The notes under the pieces: generated by a model | Databases searched by the model: none | Told to the model about the DNA's origin: nothing | What the model saw: only the letters and a program-made list of their open reading frames with translations | Translations under genes and position numbers: made by a program | Part shown: piece by piece, positions 50,724 to 58,787 of the stretch | Numbering within the stretch: the first letter of the stretch is position 1 | Layout: each line of letters opens with the position of its first letter | DNA from: Nocardia elegans NBRC 108235 | Lineage (GTDB): Bacteria > Actinomycetota > Actinomycetes > Mycobacteriales > Mycobacteriaceae | Reading direction: 5' to 3' | Length of the DNA: 64,000 bases | Assembly: GCF_001612845.1 (NCBI RefSeq) | Contig: NZ_BDBF01000013.1 | Span: 111,053 to 175,052 of the forward strand

Positions 50724-51557
50724 ATGCCGGTCGTCGAAGTTCCCGCCGGTCCGATTCATTACGTCGAGGAGGGCCAAGGGCCGCCGGTCGTGCTGTTGCA
50801 CGGACTGCTCATCGATCACACGGTATGGGACCGCGTGATGCCGTTGCTGCCCAGTGGTTTTCGCTATGTGCGGCCGGTGCTGCCGCTCGGCTCGCATCCG
50901 GAACCGATGCGGGCGGACGCGGATCTGAGTCTGCGCGGCCAGAACGTGGTGCTCGCCGACTTCCTCGACGCGCTGGACCTGCGCGAGGTCACCCTGGTGC
51001 ATTCCGACTGGGGCGGCGGGCTGTTCCTCACCGCGTACGGCCTCGACAAACGGGTCGCCCAGTTGATCGTGTTGCCGTGCGAGGCCTTCGACAACTTCCC
51101 GCCCGGGCTGCCGGGGAAGCTGGCGGTGCTGGCGTTGCGCGTCCCGGGCGCGCTACCGATCGTGCTGCGTCAGTTGCGCATCGGGCTGTTGCGCCGCTCG
51201 TCACTGATCTACGGACAGATGGCGCGATATCCGGTACCCGACGAACTGATGCGCGGCTGGACCGATCCCGCCCTGCGCAATCCGGATATCGGCCGCGACG
51301 TGCGCAAATACGGCCGGGTGTTTCCACCGGCCGCGCAGCTGATCGCCGATACCGAAGCCTTGCGGAACTTCCCCGGCCGTGCGCTGGTGCTGTGGTCCCC
51401 GCAGGCCGCGCCGATGCCCCGCGACCACGGGCGCCGCCTCGCCGAACTGTTGCCCGCGGGCCGGCTGGTGGAGATCGACGACGCGTACGTGCTGTCGATG
51501 CTCGATCAACCCGAGGCCGTGGCCGCGGCGATGACGGCGTTTCTCACCGGCGCCTGA
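50724..51557 (+). CDS. Alpha/beta-fold hydrolase of haloalkane-dehalogenase type, triad incomplete
   Basis: 277 residues. LLHGLLIDHTVWDRVMPLL is the oxyanion region, and the nucleophile elbow LVHSDWGGGLF carries Asp as in haloalkane dehalogenases and related enzymes. The C-terminal histidine expected near VEIDDAYVLSMLDQPEAVA is replaced by Tyr. The active site is therefore atypical and the reaction unknown. Its start lies 61 bp after the dyad of the divergent TetR gene, which probably controls it. Confidence 0.85.
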   Translation: MPVVEVPAGPIHYVEEGQGPPVVLLHGLLIDHTVWDRVMPLLPSGFRYVRPVLPLGSHPEPMRADADLSLRGQNVVLADFLDALDLREVTLVHSDWGGGLFLTAYGLDKRVAQLIVLPCEAFDNFPPGLPGKLAVLALRVPGALPIVLRQLRIGLLRRSSLIYGQMARYPVPDELMRGWTDPALRNPDIGRDVRKYGRVFPPAAQLIADTEALRNFPGRALVLWSPQAAPMPRDHGRRLAELLPAGRLVEIDDAYVLSMLDQPEAVAAAMTAFLTGA

Positions 51558-51582
51558 TCCGGCGCCGGTGAGAAGCGGTGTG

Positions 51583-52662
51583 TCACTTGCCGTTTCGGGC
51601 TTCGGCCAGACGCTCGCGCGCCGTCTCCGCGGCCTTCTCCGCACGCTCGCGGGCGGCCTCGGCCGCCTCCTCGGCGCGCTTGCGGGCCTGGCGCGCGAAG
51701 ATCGACCCGCGCTGCTTGGCCACCTCGGCCCATTCGCCACCGTGCTCACGGGCGGCTTCGGCCCATTCGGTGCCGCGGTGCTTCGCGATCTCGGCCCATT
51801 CGCCCCGGTGATCGCCCGCGGTGTCGGCGAGTTCCGCGCTCTTGCGCTTGGCCAGCTCAGCCCAGTCGCCGCCGTGTTCGCGGGCGGCCTCGGCCAGATC
51901 CGCGCCGCGCCGCTTGGCCAGCTCGGCCCACTCGCCGCGATGGTCGAGAGCCGTGCCGGCCAAATCGGCGCCCCGGCTGCGCGCCAGTTCCGCCCATTCG
52001 GTGCCGTGCTCGCGGGCGGCCTCGGCGAGTTCCCCGCCGCGCGACTGGGCCGCCGAGGCGAGTTCGGCGCCGCGTGACTGCGCCACCGAGGCCAGATCAG
52101 CGCCCTTGTCGGCGGCCACCGCGGCCAGTTCCCGGCCGCGGACGGCCTGCTGCTGCAGGCGATCCCGCACCGTGTCGGTGGTGGCGGCGGTGAACGGGAG
52201 GGCGGCGGCGGCTTTACGCGCGGCCCGGCGACCCCGCCAGCCCAGCGAGGGCTTGCCCTCGGTATCGGCGGCGGCGATGAGCAGGCCACCGAGCAGACCG
52301 ACGTCCTTGAGGAAGGCCGTGCGCTTGGCGGCACGCTGCTGCGCATCCGATTCGTTCCAGAAGTCCTGCTCGGTCACGGTGGCCGGGATGACGGTCACCG
52401 CCAGCGCCAGCGACGAGAGCCGGGGTGCGCGATTCAGCGCGAGCAGCGTTCCGGCGCCGACCCGGACGATGGCATTGATCCGCACCACTTTCGCCGGATC
52501 GGAGGGCAGTTTGGCCGATACCGAATCCGGCAGCCGCTGTTCCCCATGGGATACCAAGGTGGTGGCGGCCTGCGCCCGGGGCTCGGGATGCATCAGAGTG
52601 TCGACTCCGTCGACGACGAACACCGATGCCAGCAGCGGTCGGGCAAGGCGGCGAATCAACAT
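51583..52662 (-). CDS. DoxX-family membrane protein with long hendecad-repeat tail
   Basis: 359 residues from ATG 52662. Residues 1-150 are a DoxX domain with about four helices (LIRRLARPLLASVFVVDGVD, LKDVGLLGGLLIAAADTEGK). From residue 175 to the end there are sixteen consecutive 11-residue units plus a partial one, such as RGADLAEAARE and HGGEWAELAKR, with tryptophan recurring every 22 residues. Eleven-residue periodicity gives a slightly left-to-right-handed amphipathic helix, suited to lie along a membrane or form a coiled coil. DoxX proteins work in redox/thiosulfate or SodA-linked stress; the tail's role is unknown. A universal stress protein gene lies just upstream. Confidence 0.88.
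   Translation of the reverse strand: MLIRRLARPLLASVFVVDGVDTLMHPEPRAQAATTLVSHGEQRLPDSVSAKLPSDPAKVVRINAIVRVGAGTLLALNRAPRLSSLALAVTVIPATVTEQDFWNESDAQQRAAKRTAFLKDVGLLGGLLIAAADTEGKPSLGWRGRRAARKAAAALPFTAATTDTVRDRLQQQAVRGRELAAVAADKGADLASVAQSRGAELASAAQSRGGELAEAAREHGTEWAELARSRGADLAGTALDHRGEWAELAKRRGADLAEAAREHGGDWAELAKRKSAELADTAGDHRGEWAEIAKHRGTEWAEAAREHGGEWAEVAKQRGSIFARQARKRAEEAAEAARERAEKAAETARERLAEARNGK
51586..52140 (-). repeat. 33-bp tandem coding repeats (11-residue hendecads)
   Basis: Codes for sixteen 11-residue units plus nine residues at the end of the DoxX protein. Even and odd units differ (HGxEWAEL versus RGADLAEAARE), giving a 66-bp super-period in the middle of the array. Repeats are degenerate at DNA level, so the array is old but under selection for pattern. 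Confidence 0.85.
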
Positions 52663-52745
52663 AGTGAAAACCCTTTCCTCAACGGTCTCGTTCCGGCGGG
52701 TTCCCCCGATGCCGCGTCCCAATCACAGCGGGACGCCGACGGAGC

Positions 52746-53231
52746 TCAGGGCACGACAGTAACCGGCCAGCGCCCCGCTTTCACCAGACGCACCGCGACC
52801 GAGCCGATAATTCGATGCCCGGCCTTCTCGGACGCGCCGACCACGACGCCGTCGGCCTTCAATTCGTCGGCGGCCTCGGCCAGCACCGTGAACGGATCGC
52901 CGCGGCGGGTGATGAACTTCCAGCGGGTGCGGTAGACGTCTTTGACCTTCTCGGCGTGCTCGCGTACCTGCCGGGCCAGATCCTCGGCCATCTCGGCGGT
53001 CGCGCCCTGGACGTCGACGCCGTAGGCGCCGGCCATGGCCATCCACGGCTGGACGTAAACCATTGCCAGCAGGGAGTTCTGACGCCGGGCCAATCCGGCC
53101 GCATAGGCGGTCGCGCGCCAGGAGGCATCCGAACCGTCGATGCCGACCATGATCACCCGGGGCCCGTCGGTGCCCAGTTCGAAACCCGACGACAGGCCGG
53201 GCGCCCACTCCGGTGTTGTCTCTTCGGCCAC
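52746..53231 (-). CDS. Universal stress protein (UspA family)
   Basis: 161 residues, one Usp domain. VIMVGIDGSDASWRATAYAA at the start and GVVVGASEKAGHRIIGSVAV near the end, where G-x2-G-x9-G-S usually binds ATP, is modified (GASEKAGHRIIGS). ATP binding is therefore plausible but not certain. A charged 25-residue extension precedes the fold. It lies 83 bp upstream of the DoxX gene on the same strand and may share stress control. Confidence 0.9.
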   Translation of the reverse strand: MAEETTPEWAPGLSSGFELGTDGPRVIMVGIDGSDASWRATAYAAGLARRQNSLLAMVYVQPWMAMAGAYGVDVQGATAEMAEDLARQVREHAEKVKDVYRTRWKFITRRGDPFTVLAEAADELKADGVVVGASEKAGHRIIGSVAVRLVKAGRWPVTVVP

Positions 53232-53240
53232 GACCCGAGC

Positions 53241-53672
53241 CTAGAGCAGCCGCAACAGATCGTGCAGGGTGCGCAACTGCTCGGCGGACAGCGCGGTGAG
53301 CGTGGGCGGCGGCGGATCGGGAGTGGCCATCGCCTGCGCGATCACCTCCCGCCCGGCATCGGTGATGGTCACCAGCTTGCGCCGCCGATCGTCCGGAGCG
53401 GTTTCGCGCGAGACCAGCCCGCGGGCCTCGAGGTCGTTGACCACCACGGTGGTGGCCGGCGCGTCCATGGTGGCCACCCGGGCCAGTTCCTTCAGCGGCA
53501 GCGGACCGGGCAGCAGCCGCCGCAACACGCGGAATCTGCTGAACGGCATGCCCATTCGATCGACCACCGCGCGCTTCCAGGTGTCGCGGGTGTCCTTGAC
53601 GACATCGGTCAGCACGCGCCAGACCTCGTCGGGCGTCGGTTCCGCGGCGACGGTGAGCTCCTCGTCAGACAC
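53241..53672 (-). CDS. MarR-family regulator coupled to an MFS transporter
   Basis: 143 residues from GTG 53672. Winged helix: LPLKELARVATMDAPATTVV, then DLEARGLVSRETAPDDRRRK. Its start overlaps the end of the MFS gene by eight bases, so it is translated with it. Palindromes upstream of the MFS gene are its likely binding sites, giving an autoregulated efflux operon. The longer frame to 53783 is inside the MFS gene. Confidence 0.88.
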   Translation of the reverse strand: MSDEELTVAAEPTPDEVWRVLTDVVKDTRDTWKRAVVDRMGMPFSRFRVLRRLLPGPLPLKELARVATMDAPATTVVVNDLEARGLVSRETAPDDRRRKLVTITDAGREVIAQAMATPDPPPPTLTALSAEQLRTLHDLLRLL

Positions 53673-55038
53673 GGGCGGGCTCCTTCTGTTCGAGCAGGGG
53701 AGCGATCCGGTCGCGCGAGCGCAGTGCCCATCCGGTGTTGGCGGCGATGCCCAGCACCCCGACGCCCGCCGCGAGAGCGGCAACCACCCACCACAATCCC
53801 GCCCCGGACAGCAGCCCGCACAGCGCCACTCCGACGCTGACGCCGATCTGGCGGCTGGTCGAGGCGACCGCCGAGGCCGCGCCCGCCCGATCCATCGGCA
53901 TCCCGCTGACCGCGGCGGTGGTGATCGGCGGGTTCACTGTGCCGAAACCGGCGCCGAAGATCGCGAACATCACGACCAGCTGCCAGATCGGGGTATCGGG
54001 TCGCAGCGTGGTCAGCAGCGCCGCGGCCGTCGTCATCAGAATTCCGGCGGCGACCAGCGAGGGCCGGGTGCCGAAGCGGCCGACCAGCCGGCCCGACAGC
54101 GGCGAGCAGATCAGCATCCCCAGCGCCATCGGCAGGTAGAGAAGTCCCGTGTGCACAGCCGAATAATGCCGTACGCCTTGCAGATACAGCGAAGCGCTGA
54201 AGAGGAAGGCCCCCAGTCCGGCGAACGCGCAGATCGCGGTGACGGTGGCCGCCGCGAACGGCACGCTGCGGAAGAACCGCAGATCGATGAACGGCGAGCG
54301 GTGCCGCCGTTCGGCGTAGAGGAATCCGGCCAGTGCCACGGCCGTGATGCCGAAGATCTCCGGGCGATGTTCGATCAGCCCGAAGACCAGCGTGAACATC
54401 ACCACGACCGCCAGCACCTGGCCGAGCGGGTCGATCCCGCGTGCGGTGCGCGACTTCGATTCCGGGACGTAGAGCGTGGTCAGCACCAGCGCGACCGCGC
54501 AGATCGGCAGATTGATCCAGAACACCGACTGCCAGCCCAGGGCGTCGATCAGCACGCCGCCGACCATCGGGCCGATCGCGGTCGAGATGCCGACCACCGC
54601 GCCCCAGACGCCGACAGCTCGCGCCCGTTCGACGCGGCCGGTGAAGACCGTGGTGATGATCGACATCGCGACGGGATTGAGCATCGAGCCGCCGATGGCC
54701 TGGATGAAACGTGCCCCGATCAGCATGTCGATATCGGGAGCGACGCTGCAGAGCAGCGAGCCCAGGGCGAAGATGCTCAGTCCGATCCGGAACATGCGCT
54801 TGCGGCCGAAGCGGTCGGCGGTCGCGCCCGACAGCATCAGCAGGCTCGCCAGGGTGAGGGTGTAGACGTCGACGATCCACTGCAGCCGCGACAGGGGCGC
54901 GTCCATATCGCTGCGGATCGTCGGAATCGCGACGTTGACGATGGTCGCGTCCATCGACGAGATCAGCAGGCTCAGACAGCAGGTGACCAGCACGATCGTC
55001 TTGTGACGCGGCGTCAGCCCGGAAACAGTTGTAAACAC
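53665..55038 (-). CDS. MFS (EmrB/QacA-like) efflux transporter
   Basis: 457 residues from GTG 55038; the frame reaches 55059 but that start lies inside a palindrome. About 12-14 helices: IVLVTCCLSLLISSMDATIV, motif A LSGATADRFGRKRMFRIG, QAIGGSMLNPVAMSIITTVF, TAIGPMVGGVLIDALGWQS (motif C-like GPxxGG). A proton-driven exporter of unknown substrate. The following MarR gene overlaps its stop. The divergent neighbour is an amino-acid permease with its start at 55145. Confidence 0.9.
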   Translation of the reverse strand: MFTTVSGLTPRHKTIVLVTCCLSLLISSMDATIVNVAIPTIRSDMDAPLSRLQWIVDVYTLTLASLLMLSGATADRFGRKRMFRIGLSIFALGSLLCSVAPDIDMLIGARFIQAIGGSMLNPVAMSIITTVFTGRVERARAVGVWGAVVGISTAIGPMVGGVLIDALGWQSVFWINLPICAVALVLTTLYVPESKSRTARGIDPLGQVLAVVVMFTLVFGLIEHRPEIFGITAVALAGFLYAERRHRSPFIDLRFFRSVPFAAATVTAICAFAGLGAFLFSASLYLQGVRHYSAVHTGLLYLPMALGMLICSPLSGRLVGRFGTRPSLVAAGILMTTAAALLTTLRPDTPIWQLVVMFAIFGAGFGTVNPPITTAAVSGMPMDRAGAASAVASTSRQIGVSVGVALCGLLSGAGLWWVVAALAAGVGVLGIAANTGWALRSRDRIAPLLEQKEPARV

Positions 55039-55092
55039 ACAATGATTGTGCGCCCACAACTATTGGGCGGCAAGAGCTGTGAACTAGTTCAC
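55038..55092. promoter_or_regulatory. Two palindromes upstream of the MFS/MarR operon
   Basis: CACAAT-G-ATTGTG (55038-55050) touches GTG 55038, and lies inside a wider pair AGTTGT/ACAACT. GTGAACTAGTTCAC (55079-55092) is a perfect 14-bp palindrome nearer to the permease. One or both are likely MarR operators; the second could control the permease. Confidence 0.65.
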
Positions 55093-55144
55093 TGCACGGT
55101 TGCACCGGTCGCGCCCCGGCCCCGACCCGGTACGGTGCTGCGAT

Positions 55145-56563
55145 ATGACGACCGACCGCAAACCCGAGGGGACGGATGCGCCCGCCCTCGCGTCCGCGGG
55201 TGAAGAGGGCTACCAGCGCGGCCTCAACCCCCGAACCATCCAGATGATCGCCATCGGCGGGGCGATCGGCACGGGACTGTTCTACGGATCCGGTGGGGCC
55301 ATCGAACAGGCCGGTCCGGCCCTGATCCTGTGCTATCTCGCCGCCGGCCTCGCGATCTTCGTGATCATGCGCGCGCTGGGGGAGCTGCTGACCTACCGGC
55401 CGGTGTCGGGCAGCTTCGGTGAATACGCGCACGAGTTCCTCGGTCGCTTCGCCGGCTTCGTCACCGGCTGGACCTACTGGGCGGTGTGGGTGGCGACCTG
55501 CATGGCGGAGATCACCGTCGCCGGCAAATACATCAAGTACTGGTTCGCGATCCCGGAATGGGTCACCGCGCTCGTCGTGCTCGGCGTGCTGTTCGCCGCG
55601 AACCTGATCTCGGTGAAGCTGTTCGGCGAAGGCGAGTTCTGGTTCTCCACCATCAAGGTGACCGCGATCGTCGCGATGATCGCCATCGGTATCGGCGTGC
55701 TGATCTTCGGTTTCGGCCACGCCCCCGATCCGACGGTGACCAATCTGTGGGCCGACGGCGGTGTCTTCCCGAACGGATTCGGCCAAGCGCTACTGGCGTT
55801 GCAGATCGTGCTCTTCGCCTATGTGGGCGTCGAACTCGTCGGTGTGACCGCGGGCGAGGCCGCCGATCCCCGCCGCACTCTGCGCCGGGCGATCAATTCG
55901 CTCCCGCTGCGCATCGGTCTGTTCTATGTGGGCGCGCTGATCGTGATCATGTCGGTGTCGAGCTGGAAGGTCTTCCACTCCGGGCGCAGCCCGTTCGTGG
56001 AGGTGTTCGAGCAGATCGGTATTCCGGGGGCGGCCGGGATCATCAATTTCGTGCTGCTGACCGCGGCGCTGTCGTCGTGCAACTCCGGCATCTACTCGAC
56101 CGGTCGCATGGTGCGCAGTCTCTCGCTGCGTGGTGAGGCCCCGGTCGCGCTCGGTGGCCTGAGCAATCGCCGGGTGCCGTTCGCGGGCATCCTGCTCTCG
56201 GCGGCGATGATGGTGATCGGCGTGATCGTCAACCTGGTCTCCCCGGACAAGGCGTTCAACTACATCACCTCGGTGTCGACCATCGGCATCATCTTCGTCT
56301 GGGGCATGATCCTGGTCTGTCACATGATCTACCGGGCCCGTGTGCGCCGCGGCGAACTGCCGGCCAGCGACTACCGCCTGCCCGGGGCGCCGGTCAGCTC
56401 GGTGCTGGCACTGGCCTTCCTCGGACTGGTCGTCGTTCTGCTGTTCTGGACCGACAGCGGCCGGACCGCACTGGCGGTCGGCCTGGGGTGGGCGGTGGTC
56501 GTCTGCGCCGGATACCCGGTGGTGAACCGGTTGGCCCGCCGCCGGGAATCCGCGGTGAGCTGA
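55145..56563 (+). CDS. APC-family amino-acid permease
   Basis: 472 residues with 12 hydrophobic helices. The N-terminal RGLNPRTIQMIAIGGAIGTG and LFYGSGGAIEQAGPALILCY match the bacterial amino-acid/H+ symporter branch (AnsP/CycA/GabP); EYAHEFLGRFAGFVTGWTYW and VELVGVTAGEAADPRRTLRR are also typical. Likely imports an amino acid such as Asn, Ser/Ala or Gly; the specificity cannot be told. ATG 55145 is preferred over 55100. Divergent from the MFS/MarR operon; the lipoprotein gene ends 2 bp beyond its stop on the other strand. Confidence 0.9.
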   Translation: MTTDRKPEGTDAPALASAGEEGYQRGLNPRTIQMIAIGGAIGTGLFYGSGGAIEQAGPALILCYLAAGLAIFVIMRALGELLTYRPVSGSFGEYAHEFLGRFAGFVTGWTYWAVWVATCMAEITVAGKYIKYWFAIPEWVTALVVLGVLFAANLISVKLFGEGEFWFSTIKVTAIVAMIAIGIGVLIFGFGHAPDPTVTNLWADGGVFPNGFGQALLALQIVLFAYVGVELVGVTAGEAADPRRTLRRAINSLPLRIGLFYVGALIVIMSVSSWKVFHSGRSPFVEVFEQIGIPGAAGIINFVLLTAALSSCNSGIYSTGRMVRSLSLRGEAPVALGGLSNRRVPFAGILLSAAMMVIGVIVNLVSPDKAFNYITSVSTIGIIFVWGMILVCHMIYRARVRRGELPASDYRLPGAPVSSVLALAFLGLVVVLLFWTDSGRTALAVGLGWAVVVCAGYPVVNRLARRRESAVS

Positions 56564-56564
56564 C

Positions 56565-57218
56565 CTACTTTCCGTCCGGATGGCCGACCGCCGCCAACGC
56601 GGTGGTCCAATCGGCCGCGATGGCGTTCTGCGCGTCGGTCAGGCCGACCGCGCCGGAGCAGATCAGCGAATGCAGTTTGTTCTCCACCGAATCCTTGGGG
56701 TTGTTCGGCCCCGACCCGGCCTTGTGGTCGGGGGAGGGCGGTTCGACCCACAGATTGCGCGGATCGTTCGGATCGCCGCCGAGCTCGAGCGAGATCAAGT
56801 GGTCGTATTCGGCATCGTGCAGATTGCCGGTGTAACCGTAGGATTCGGCGTTCGCCTTCTTCTCCCGGTCGGTGATACTCGCCGGCGGGCGGATGGATTG
56901 AGTGTATCCGCCTACGCAGATCGTCGACTTGACGGTTTCGGCTGTGACCTTCGGATTGGTCGCCCCCGGCGTGCAGTGCGGGTCCGGAAGTGGCTGTCCG
57001 TCAGCGGTTTTGCCGAAATGGCAGCTGCCGGGTGCCGGTTGCGCGGCGACGGTGTAGGTGCCCGACGGGCCGGGGCCGACCGCGGGGGCGCCCTGGTGGG
57101 CTATGGAAACCGGATGTGCCGCCTGGCTCACCGGTGACGAATTCTGGTGGGAGCACCCACATATCAGCAGCGGCGCCGCGAGTATCGCAGCGGCCAGGAG
57201 AATTACGCGTGTATTCAT
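56565..57218 (-). CDS. Lipoprotein with HNH-nuclease-like motif
   Basis: 217 residues. Signal peptide NTRVILLAAAILAAPLLICG ends in a lipobox-like ICGC, so Cys22 may be lipidated. After a Pro/Ala-rich stretch (residues 25-90) comes AEYDHLISLELGGDPNDPRN followed by LWVEP: the D-H-L-I-x-L-x-LGG-x-ND-x-x-NLW signature of HNH-type nuclease-like proteins found in secreted actinobacterial proteins. Cysteines could form disulfides outside the cell. Whether it cleaves DNA is untested. It is a single gene; its end is 2 bp from the permease stop. Confidence 0.75.
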   Translation of the reverse strand: MNTRVILLAAAILAAPLLICGCSHQNSSPVSQAAHPVSIAHQGAPAVGPGPSGTYTVAAQPAPGSCHFGKTADGQPLPDPHCTPGATNPKVTAETVKSTICVGGYTQSIRPPASITDREKKANAESYGYTGNLHDAEYDHLISLELGGDPNDPRNLWVEPPSPDHKAGSGPNNPKDSVENKLHSLICSGAVGLTDAQNAIAADWTTALAAVGHPDGK

Positions 57219-57248
57219 GATGTCCTCGGGCCGGCCTTCATCAGGCTC

Positions 57249-57806
57249 TCATTGTGCCCGTTCGTAGATCGCCAGCGCGATATCCTCTGCCGCCCGGCGG
57301 CATTGCTCGTCGGTCAGGTCGACATCGCCCATCATCCCGATACTCCACGAGATGGCCAGCAGAGCTTGGCGGGCATGGAAGACCGCCAGGGGTTCGTGGT
57401 CGGGGGCGGTCATCGCGTCGGCGACCGCGCGAAAGTGATAGCGCAGGTCCGATCCCACCCCGAGCCGGCGGAACGCGGGCTGGTTCTCATACATGAACCG
57501 GGTCATCTCCCGCCCGGTGTGGTGCAGCACGGCGCCGTAGCGGCGCAGAATTTCGCGGCCGGTGCCGGGTCCGGGTGGTTGGTCGGCGGCCCAGGCCAGC
57601 AGGTCGTCGATGCCCCTGCGCAGATCGTCGGCGAGGCTGACGACGATGTCTTCCTTGGATCGGAAGTGGTAGTAGACCGCGGCTTTGGTGATGCCGAGCC
57701 GATCGGCGATTTCCCGGATCGAGGTGTGTTCGTATCCGTTCGCGGAGAACAGCTCCATCGCGACCGAGCGGATTCGGTCCCGTGTGTCGGTCCGCCTGCC
57801 GGCCAC
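57249..57806 (-). CDS. TetR-family regulator
   Basis: 185 residues. Helix-turn-helix: RDRIRSVAMELFSANGYEHT, IADRLGITKAAVYYHFRSKE, a textbook TetR start. C-terminal domain unclassified (FMYENQPAFRRLGVGSDLRY). ATG 57806 begins MAGRRTDTRDR. No target gene adjoins it clearly: the lipoprotein gene is downstream by 30 bp on the same strand and could be its target or partner. Confidence 0.9.
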   Translation of the reverse strand: MAGRRTDTRDRIRSVAMELFSANGYEHTSIREIADRLGITKAAVYYHFRSKEDIVVSLADDLRRGIDDLLAWAADQPPGPGTGREILRRYGAVLHHTGREMTRFMYENQPAFRRLGVGSDLRYHFRAVADAMTAPDHEPLAVFHARQALLAISWSIGMMGDVDLTDEQCRRAAEDIALAIYERAQ

Positions 57807-57935
57807 CGGAGCCTCCCATCTCGACCAGGGACGGCACCGGATCCGCCGGTGGCCCGTGTTCAGCCTACTGGGGCGGCGTGCGGAGGCGGGATCCGGAACG
57901 CACGGTTTCGGGTGAATCGTCCGGAATGTCGGGAA

Positions 57936-58235
57936 TCACTGCGCCAGAATCGAATTCATCAAGGTACCGGCGCTGGTGGCCACCAGGCCGCCGACGAGGG
58001 CCCCGGCCACCATCTTCGGTGACTCCAGCGGGCCGCCGTTCCACTTCTCCCAGGCGAAGCGGCCGCCGGCGAAGATGATCGCGCTGGTCCCCGACAGCAG
58101 CATGAACCAGGTGAAGTAGCGCACCAGTTTCAGGAGTTTGTCCGCCGCCGGAGGTGTCTCGGGCGTCGGGTTGCCGACCTGGGCCACTATGACGTCGTGC
58201 ATCGCCAGAAGGATCATGATGCCCTCGTTCCACAA
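57936..58235 (-). CDS. Small membrane protein, two to three helices
   Basis: 99 residues (ATG 58235 or 58217). Hydrophobic segments YFTWFMLLSGTSAIIFAGGR and MVAGALVGGLVATSAGTLMN flank a short polar loop WEKWNGGPLESP. The size and two-helix layout recall pilin-like/TrbC-type or holin-like membrane proteins in actinobacterial accessory regions, but no family is certain. No secretion or conjugation genes are nearby. It is the first gene of an accessory stretch to the right. Confidence 0.6.
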   Translation of the reverse strand: MWNEGIMILLAMHDVIVAQVGNPTPETPPAADKLLKLVRYFTWFMLLSGTSAIIFAGGRFAWEKWNGGPLESPKMVAGALVGGLVATSAGTLMNSILAQ

Positions 58236-58380
58236 GATGGTGTGGTGCGGGTACCACCATCGTAGGGCGCGTATTCGTCCTGGTGACAGGCGATTGCGAA
58301 CGTAAGTGCGGAATCGCGCTGTCGGGGACCGGTTTCGAGGCGTTCAGCCGTCTTGACGAGGGTGGCGAACGCGGAGCGAT

Positions 58381-58596
58381 CTACTCGTCGTCGAGTCCGG
58401 CGGACAGATACGCCGCGGCGGCGATCCACTGCCGGCACGACAGGTGCCGGTCGTGTGCGTAGAGAATCGCGCGGGCGCGGGGGTAGGTGAGTTCCCGGGG
58501 TTCGGTGGCGCAGTCACCGACCTGATCGGCGCCGGACGTGCGGTGCTCGGATGTGCCGTGATCGCATGTACCGGAATGCTGGAGCAGTTGGTTCAT
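58381..58596 (-). CDS. Small unknown protein with motif-bearing promoter
   Basis: 71 residues from ATG 58596 with GAGGG upstream. N-terminal Cys/His-rich stretch (QHSGTCDHGTSEHRTSG and DCATEPRE) then a helical end, YPRARAILYAHDRHLSCRQW, IAAAAYLSAGLDDE. It resembles small actinobacterial proteins found beside HTH-DUF5753 regulators; role unknown. The TGCAAGTACAT element at 58727-58746 lies 131 bp upstream. Confidence 0.6.
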   Translation of the reverse strand: MNQLLQHSGTCDHGTSEHRTSGADQVGDCATEPRELTYPRARAILYAHDRHLSCRQWIAAAAYLSAGLDDE

Positions 58597-58726
58597 GGAA
58601 TGCCCTCGACCGTTGGCGAAAGATTGCGGAAGCGAACTTTTCGGCACGGCCTCCCGCTGCTTCCGGCCTGCCTGCTCCGGCGTGGTCCGGCCATGTCGTG
58701 CGGTCGAGTTTACGGCGCTGCAAGGA

Positions 58727-58746
58727 GCAAATGCAAGTACATCTGC
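58727..58746. promoter_or_regulatory. Island motif copy 1
   Basis: GCAAATG-CAAGTA-CATCTGC, arms matched at six of seven positions. It lies between the small gene starting at 58596 and the end of the DUF574 methyltransferase gene, at a promoter position for the former. Confidence 0.6.
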
Positions 58747-58787
58747 ACACTCGCCGATGATCGGAAGTGTTGTGCCCCAAGGGGTGA

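Noticed and set aside
53269..55203. 644-residue plus-strand frame
   Set aside because: Antisense to the MFS/MarR operon; composition typical of a GC-rich shadow frame.
57936..58235. TrbC/VirB2-like pilin of a conjugation system
   Set aside because: Only size and helix count agree; no other type IV secretion genes are present.
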